From Iodobacter arcticus (GTDB lineage: Bacteria > Pseudomonadota > Gammaproteobacteria > Burkholderiales > Chitinibacteraceae): DNA of 64,000 bases. Position numbers and translations under genes: made by a program. The first letter of the stretch is position 1. Each line of letters starts with the position of its first letter. The notes beneath the pieces were generated by a model. The model was given only the letters and a program-made list of their open reading frames with translations, was not told the DNA's origin and searched no databases. Shown here piece by piece: positions 59,238-64,000 of the stretch. The DNA is taken from positions 1-64,000 of the forward strand of contig NZ_JBHTBQ010000044.1 in assembly GCF_042664895.1 (NCBI RefSeq), written 5' to 3'.

Positions 59238-60446
59238 ATGTTCCCTTATGCACTGCGCAGCATTGTGCTCGTCCTTTGCGCGTCTAGCGCACAGGCACTG
59301 ACCTTGGATGAAGCCTTAATTGCCGCCAAAAACTATGCCCCCGATCTAATTGCCAGCCAGTCAGGGGAGGTCGCCACACATGCTTTAACCCAGTCGGCAG
59401 GATCGCTCCCCGACCCTAAAATAGCCTTCACCATCGATAGCCTGCCTTTAGAAGGAGAAGACCAATATCAAGTTGGCAAATCGATGCGCAGCATTGGCCT
59501 GATGCAGGAGTTTCCTAATGCGGGTAAGCGAGCAGCCGAGCGCCAAATCGCCACTGCAGCATGGCAAGCGAGTAGCGCCCAGCATCGCTATGCACAGCTC
59601 AATGTAAAACGCGCCACTACGCTCGCTTGGCTCAGCCTTTATTACACGCAAGAAAAAGCACAGATCCTTGATGCACAAGTCATCGAAAATCAAAACAGCT
59701 TAAGCCTCAGCCGTGCCGCTTTAGCAGGCGGCGGCACGGCCGACAATGCCTTGGCGGCGCAGCTAGAAACCCAGCAATTAGCCGATGCACGTGATGATTT
59801 AAAGAGCGAGCTTCAACAGGCGCGAGCGCTATTAGCGCGCTGGATTGGGCCTGACCGCGCACGCGAAATCGTTAATGGCCCGCTGCCTGTGTGGCAGCGC
59901 GAACCCGCCTCTGAAGATCAATTTAGCAAGCAACCCGATCTGCACGCAGCTAGCTCGCAAATTAGTGCGGCCCGCGCCGAATTAGCGCTGATGGAAGCGG
60001 GCAAGCACCCCGACTGGGGATTGGAGCTGGCCCTGCAACGCAGCGATATGGGGCAAAGCCAAGCGATGGTGAGGATTTATTTTGACCTGCCATTTTTTAC
60101 CGCATCGAGACAAGACCCAAAAATCGCCGCAGCCACAGCCAATTTGCAACGCGCCGAAGCAGAAAAAACCGCTCGTAGCGCAGGCTATCGCCAACAATAT
60201 GCCGAGTTAAATGCACAAGGCGATGCGCTGACTAGCCAACTGCAAAGGCTTAAGCAGCTGACTCTGCCCTTAATTCAAAAGCAGGCCGAGCTGGCCTTAG
60301 CAGGGCTGCAATCTAGCAAGGGCAGTAGCAATGCGGTGCTTGAAGCTCGTAAAACCAAAAGAGTCGCCCAGTTACGCGCCCTTGATCTGACCTCCCGCCT
60401 TGCCACCATCCAAGCGCAAATCTTCTTTCTGACTGGGGGCCATTAA
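59238..60446 (+). CDS. cusC: Outer-membrane factor of metal efflux system (CusC/CzcC type)
   Basis: A TolC-fold outer-membrane channel for an HME-RND pump. The 402 residues start with a signal peptide ('MFPYALRSIVLVLCASSAQA'); there is no lipobox, unlike E. coli CusC. Two outer-membrane efflux repeats follow ('TLDEALIAAKNYAPDLIASQ', 'SMRSIGLMQEFPNAGKR', 'SRAALAGGGTADNALAAQLE'). The ATG at 59238 has TTGGAGA upstream. Its stop is two bases before cusB. Confidence 0.9.
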   Translation: MFPYALRSIVLVLCASSAQALTLDEALIAAKNYAPDLIASQSGEVATHALTQSAGSLPDPKIAFTIDSLPLEGEDQYQVGKSMRSIGLMQEFPNAGKRAAERQIATAAWQASSAQHRYAQLNVKRATTLAWLSLYYTQEKAQILDAQVIENQNSLSLSRAALAGGGTADNALAAQLETQQLADARDDLKSELQQARALLARWIGPDRAREIVNGPLPVWQREPASEDQFSKQPDLHAASSQISAARAELALMEAGKHPDWGLELALQRSDMGQSQAMVRIYFDLPFFTASRQDPKIAAATANLQRAEAEKTARSAGYRQQYAELNAQGDALTSQLQRLKQLTLPLIQKQAELALAGLQSSKGSSNAVLEARKTKRVAQLRALDLTSRLATIQAQIFFLTGGH

Positions 60447-60448
60447 TC

Positions 60449-61924
60449 ATGAATCGCAATAGCACCATCGCCTTAGTCATTGCAGCCCTTTTTATCGGAA
60501 GTGCCGCAGGTTGGTGGCTAAAACCAACGCCAAGCCACGCTACCGCCAGCGCTCCCGTCGAGGCACGCAAAGCGCTTTATTGGTACGACCCAATGAAGCC
60601 TGAACAGCATTTCGATCAGCCAGGTAAATCGCCCTTTATGGATATGGAACTGGTGCCTCGCTATGCCGATGCTCCTGATGCAGCGAATAGCAACAGCATC
60701 AAAATCGACCCTAGCCTCACACAAAACACCGGTCTTAAATTAGCCACCGTTCACAGCGGCACGATATCGCAAGCAATCGAGGTTCCTGGCAGCGTGGTGT
60801 TTAACGATCGAGATGTAGCGATTATTCAAGCGCGTAGCAATGGCATTGTGGAGCGTGTCTATCCACTAGCAAGCGGCGATGTGATTGCAGCCGGTGCGCC
60901 GATTGCCGAGCTACGCGTACCCGAATGGCTGGCCGCGCAAAATGAATATCTTGCACTTCGCCATGATGCCGAGCTGGCAGGCGCGATGCTCTCTCGCCTG
61001 CAGCAGCTGGGCATGAGCGCGGCGCAGATTGCCCGTCTAAAACAAAGCGGCCAGCCGCAGGCCACCATCACCATTACCGCCCCCCGTAGCGGCATGATCG
61101 CCGAGCTATCTGTGCGGCAAGGCATGGTGCTGAGCCTTGGTGCACCACTGGCACGAATCAATGGCTTGGCCAGCATGTGGATCGAGGCTGCAGTGCCAGA
61201 GGCCCAAGCTGCCACGCTACAAATCGGCGCACCGATTCAGGCTCTATTTGCAGCGTGGCCCAATGCACCCATCAGCGGCAAAGTCACGGCTCTCGTGCCT
61301 GAGTTAAATAAAGAAACGCGCAGCCTAAGGGTGAGGGCCGAGATTCCTAACCCTAAGGGGCTGCTACGCCCCGGCATGTTTGCACGTATTTCTCTGGCCA
61401 ACCCTGACAGCAGTGCGGTCTTGCTGGTGCCAAGCGAAAGTATTATCGTCACCGGCAAACGCAGCGTGGTGATTACCAGCGACGGCCAAGGGCGCTTTAC
61501 ACCCAGCGACGTCAAAACGGGCCGCGAGCATCAAGGGCAAACCGAGATTATTTCCGGCCTAAAAGAAGGCGAGCAGATTGTGGTTTCTGGGCAATTTATG
61601 ATTGATTCAGAGGCCAGCTTGCGGGGGGTATTGGCAAGAATGAACCCAGCCACCTCGGCCCCAACAGTCACTTCCACCCCAGCCCCCACTCAAGGGGTGC
61701 ACCAAGGCCAAGGCATCGTTAAAGCCATTGATAGCAAGCAAATTACGCTAGAGCACGGTGCGATTGCTAGCCTCAACTGGCCCGCCATGACTATGGATTT
61801 TCCCTTGGCGAATCCCCGTCTAGCGAAGGGGATTCGCGTCGGCCAGCAGGTGAGTTTCTCCTTTATTAAGCAAGGCAGCGTGGTGCAAAGCATTCAGGTG
61901 ATGACCACTGGGGATCAGCCATGA
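60449..61924 (+). CDS. cusB: Periplasmic adaptor of metal efflux system with fused CusF domain
   Basis: The membrane-fusion protein of a Cu/Ag efflux pump. The 491 residues contain an N-terminal membrane anchor, a heavy-metal-binding domain ('LYWYDPMKPEQHFDQPGKSP' then FMDMELVPRY), the hairpin and barrel-sandwich core, and, after a Thr/Pro/Ala linker, a C-terminal CusF domain (about 415-490) with the metal-site 'LNWPAMTMDF' (Trp and Met ligands). In E. coli CusF is a separate protein. The Met-rich sites favour Cu(I)/Ag(I) over Zn/Co. Confidence 0.92.
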   Translation: MNRNSTIALVIAALFIGSAAGWWLKPTPSHATASAPVEARKALYWYDPMKPEQHFDQPGKSPFMDMELVPRYADAPDAANSNSIKIDPSLTQNTGLKLATVHSGTISQAIEVPGSVVFNDRDVAIIQARSNGIVERVYPLASGDVIAAGAPIAELRVPEWLAAQNEYLALRHDAELAGAMLSRLQQLGMSAAQIARLKQSGQPQATITITAPRSGMIAELSVRQGMVLSLGAPLARINGLASMWIEAAVPEAQAATLQIGAPIQALFAAWPNAPISGKVTALVPELNKETRSLRVRAEIPNPKGLLRPGMFARISLANPDSSAVLLVPSESIIVTGKRSVVITSDGQGRFTPSDVKTGREHQGQTEIISGLKEGEQIVVSGQFMIDSEASLRGVLARMNPATSAPTVTSTPAPTQGVHQGQGIVKAIDSKQITLEHGAIASLNWPAMTMDFPLANPRLAKGIRVGQQVSFSFIKQGSVVQSIQVMTTGDQP

Positions 61925-61925
61925 T

Positions 61926-62333
61926 GAGCACTTTTCAGATCCAACCTCCTTTTTGTAGGGCGGGTGCAACCCGCCGGTTTCACTCTATATGCGCTAACCA
62001 AGGTCAAAAAGATCTTTTTAGTGCCTTCGGCACATTGATTTTGGTGCGGTATCCCCGCGGGGGACTCACTTTCTTGAACGGCCAAGAAAGTAAGCAAAGA
62101 AGGCCGCCCCGACCAGCACGAAAGCCCCTCACTGCGGATAATCGGCTCGGCGAAAAAGGCTGCTCGCTCGCTGCCTCGCTACCCCTTTTCCGAAACCCCG
62201 ATCCGCTTATTCCTCGCTTCGGCGTGCTTCAAGGGGACTTTAAAGCCCTATGCAAAGAGCCTGCTCATTACATTTTTTCTTTGTTCACCACTAGAAAATC
62301 AAATTACTTAATAGCACCTCTGCCGACTGGAGG
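61926..62333. repeat. Repeat-like insertion splitting cusB and cusA, flanked by an 11-bp direct repeat
   Basis: 408 bases separate cusB from cusA, which normally abut. TCAGCCATGAT occurs at 61915-61925 (end of cusB) and again at 62334-62344 (start of cusA). Inside are a GTAGGGCGGGT hairpin (61959-61965 with 61969-61975), GTGCC-TTC-GGCAC (62021-62033), CCCCGCGGGG (62053-62062) and ACTTTCTTG/CAAGAAAGT (62068-62076 with 62083-62091). The last, with its following AAGCAAAGAAGGC, resembles a dispersed intergenic repeat of proteobacteria. A 140-codon frame runs across it but has no protein-like features. No transposase is present. Confidence 0.65.
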
Positions 62334-62339
62334 TCAGCC

Positions 62340-64000
62340 ATGATCGCCAAAGTCATTTACTGGTCGATTCGTAATCGATTTTTAGTCTTACTCGCCACGG
62401 TTATGTTGGTGGCTTGGGGTATTTGGGCTGTTAAAAATGCGCCTATCGACGCCTTGCCAGATTTATCTGATGTGCAGGTGATTATTCGCACGCCTTATCC
62501 GGGGCAAGCGCCGAGGATTGTTGAGGATCAGGTCACGTACCCGCTTACCACCACCATGCTGTCTGTGCCCGGTGTTAAGACTGTGCGGGGCTTTTCCTTT
62601 TTTGGCGATTCTTATGTCTACGTTTTATTTGATGACGATACCGATCTCTATTGGGCGCGCTCCCGCGTTTTAGAATACTTAAATCAAGTGCAAGCAAAAT
62701 TACCCGCCGCTGCTCGTCCAGCCCTAGGGCCAGATGCCACGGGGGTGGGCTGGATTTATGAATATGCGCTGATTGATAAAAGTGGCAAACATAGCTTGGC
62801 CGATTTGCGCAGTTTGCAAGATTGGTTTCTTAAATACGAGCTTAAAACCTTGCCCAATGTGGCCGAAGTGGCGTCGATTGGTGGCATGGTTAAGCAATAT
62901 CAGGTAGTGCTTGATCCGCTGAAATTAGCTAGCTTTGGTATCAGCCATGATGCTGTGATGGATGCCATGGCAAAGGCCAATCAAGAAACCGGCGGCGCGG
63001 TGATTGAGCTGGCCGAAAGCGAATATATGGTGCGTGCCAGCGGCTATTTAAAAACGCTGGATGATTTTAGAGCCATTCCTCTTAAAACATCGGCCAATGG
63101 CGTGGCCGTGCAACTGGGGGATGTGGCCCGCATCCAGATTGGGCCGGAAATGCGCCGTGGCATTGCCGAGCTAAATGGTGAAGGCGAAGTGGCGGGTGGC
63201 GTGGTGATTTTGCGCTCGGGCAAAAACGCCCGGGCCACGATTAGCGCGGTGCACACCAAGCTAGAGCAGCTCAAGAAAAGCCTGCCTGCTGGGGTGGAGA
63301 TCGTTACCACCTATGATCGCAGCCAGTTGATCGATCATGCGGTAGAGAATCTCAGCCATAAATTGCTCGAGGAATTTATCGTCGTCGCACTCGTGTGTGC
63401 CGTGTTTCTATGGCATTTACGCTCGGCGCTGGTGGCGATTATTTCGCTGCCACTGGGCGTATTGGCGGCGTTTATCGTGATGGATTATCAAGGCGTAAAC
63501 GCCAATATTATGTCGCTGGGCGGCATTGCCATTGCCATCGGGGCCATGGTCGACGCTGCCGTGGTGATGATAGAAAATGCACATAAAAAGCTCGAAGAAT
63601 GGGCGCATGCGCATCCTGATCAAAAGCTAGTGGGGGCTGAGCACTGGCAAGTTATCGGCCACGCCGCTGCCGAAGTAGGGCCAGCTCTATTTTTTAGCCT
63701 GTTGATTATCACCCTGTCTTTTATTCCGATTTTTACTTTAGAAGCACAAGAGGGCAGGCTGTTCGCGCCACTGGCCTTTACCAAAACCTACGCCATGGCG
63801 GCGGCGGCAGGGATATCGATCACCCTTGTGCCGATTTTGATGGGCTATTGGATACGCGGCGCTATTCCCGATGAAAACCGTAATCCCTTGAATCGCTTTT
63901 TGATTAAGGTGTACTCCCCGCTGCTAGAAGCCGTGCTTAAGCGCCCGAAAACCACCTTAATCATAGCGGTCTTGGTGTTTATCACCGCGCTCTGGCCTGC
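62340..64000 (+). CDS. cusA: HME-RND metal efflux pump CusA/CzcA, truncated by the window end
   Basis: The inner-membrane proton-driven pump of the Cus system. 553 codons are visible with no stop before the window ends. The start 'MIAKVIYWSIRNRFLVLLAT' with its first membrane helix, 'NAPIDALPDLSDVQVII', 'TPYPGQAPRIVEDQVTYPL' and the fourth-helix signature 'GAMVDAAVVMIENAHK' are typical of HME-RND. The TM4 motif and the CusF-fused partner favour Cu/Ag; the Met residues that define CusA substrate binding lie beyond the window. The ATG at 62340 has GGAGG (62329-62333) close upstream, supplied by the inserted sequence. Confidence 0.93.
   Translation, partial: MIAKVIYWSIRNRFLVLLATVMLVAWGIWAVKNAPIDALPDLSDVQVIIRTPYPGQAPRIVEDQVTYPLTTTMLSVPGVKTVRGFSFFGDSYVYVLFDDDTDLYWARSRVLEYLNQVQAKLPAAARPALGPDATGVGWIYEYALIDKSGKHSLADLRSLQDWFLKYELKTLPNVAEVASIGGMVKQYQVVLDPLKLASFGISHDAVMDAMAKANQETGGAVIELAESEYMVRASGYLKTLDDFRAIPLKTSANGVAVQLGDVARIQIGPEMRRGIAELNGEGEVAGGVVILRSGKNARATISAVHTKLEQLKKSLPAGVEIVTTYDRSQLIDHAVENLSHKLLEEFIVVALVCAVFLWHLRSALVAIISLPLGVLAAFIVMDYQGVNANIMSLGGIAIAIGAMVDAAVVMIENAHKKLEEWAHAHPDQKLVGAEHWQVIGHAAAEVGPALFFSLLIITLSFIPIFTLEAQEGRLFAPLAFTKTYAMAAAAGISITLVPILMGYWIRGAIPDENRNPLNRFLIKVYSPLLEAVLKRPKTTLIIAVLVFITALWP

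Noticed and set aside
61921..62343. 140-codon frame across the cusB-cusA insertion
   Set aside because: The product is Pro/Arg-rich and spans several inverted repeats; it starts inside cusB's stop and looks like a chance frame through a repeat.
1..64000. tRNA, rRNA, CRISPR array, prophage or complete insertion sequence
   Set aside because: No tRNA-like T-loop or cloverleaf context, no regularly spaced repeats, and no transposase, integrase or phage structural genes were seen on reading both strands; weak or unusual tRNAs could still be missed without a program.

Overview
The window is a contiguous piece of a Gram-negative betaproteobacterial chromosome. Gene content and order (rpsB-tsf-pyrH-frr-uppS-cdsA-dxr-rseP-bamA-skp-lpxD-fabZ-lpxA-lpxB-rnhB; cmk-rpsA-ihfB-lapA-lapB-pyrF-hldA; a DUF2863 gene; PhaM and phasin genes) point to the Neisseriales, most likely a motile, PHA-storing member of the Chromobacteriaceae such as an Iodobacter/Chromobacterium relative. 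This placement is inferred from synteny and protein resemblance; no rRNA or tRNA gene was seen. Most of the window is ordinary core genome.

Layout. 1-165 is the 3' end of an unrecognised gene. 190-15154 is the translation and cell-envelope cluster: ribosomal protein S2, EF-Ts, UMP kinase, ribosome recycling factor, undecaprenyl-PP synthase, CDP-DAG synthase, DXP reductoisomerase, RseP, BamA, Skp and the lipid A genes. 15265-19953 holds motA-motB, a membrane-anchored methyltransferase, an HDOD protein and a SpoU/TrmH rRNA methyltransferase. 19964-24811 holds a periplasmic alpha-carbonic anhydrase (minus strand), an atypical PilZ-like protein, ung, and a sugar-kinase/GH9 pair that looks like an intracellular oligosaccharide-processing module. 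24878-29047 holds hldD, a 51-residue membrane protein, uvrC and pgsA. 29128-38965 holds a degenerate DAHP-synthase paralogue, a META/DUF4377 protein, tyrA, an aldo-keto reductase, then cmk-rpsA-ihfB-lapA-lapB-pyrF-hldA. 39043-44482 (minus) holds a diguanylate cyclase, DUF2863, a GNAT acetyltransferase and an RhlE-type helicase. 44874-50930 holds acnB, a Rieske oxygenase, a small outer-membrane barrel protein, mltA and phaM. 51000-57114 holds maeB, dnaE and a YjfB-like gene. 57144-58143 is a phasin locus with two identical operator-like sites around its promoter, plus a small AT-hook protein. 58739-64000 is a Cus/Czc-type heavy-metal efflux operon (small Cys/Met/His protein, cusC, cusB with a fused CusF domain, cusA running off the end).

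How the parts connect. The first cluster couples ribosome supply to envelope building: UppS and CdsA make lipid carriers and phospholipid, LpxD/A/B make lipid A, and BamA/Skp/RseP assemble and monitor the outer membrane. LapA/LapB (LPS control) and HldA/HldD (heptose supply) at the second cluster act on the same product. Several genes could share c-di-GMP and motility control (MotAB, PilZ-like, HDOD, GGDEF with an I-site). PhaM, the phasin and its operators show polyhydroxyalkanoate storage.

The observations most worth a second look are: (a) a DAHP-synthase-like protein that has lost the metal-binding Cys and His and the KPR phosphate-binding motif while keeping its regulatory-type N-terminus, two genes upstream of tyrA; (b) a well-formed pseudoknot candidate in the rpsB leader that ends at the Shine-Dalgarno sequence; (c) a string of hairpins with no Shine-Dalgarno before rpsA; (d) two identical 16-bp sites flanking the phasin promoter; (e) a 408-bp repeat-like insertion between cusB and cusA flanked by an exact 11-bp direct repeat; (f) a BglK-like kinase next to a signal-less GH9 enzyme. 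No CRISPR array, prophage, transposase or complete insertion sequence was seen.
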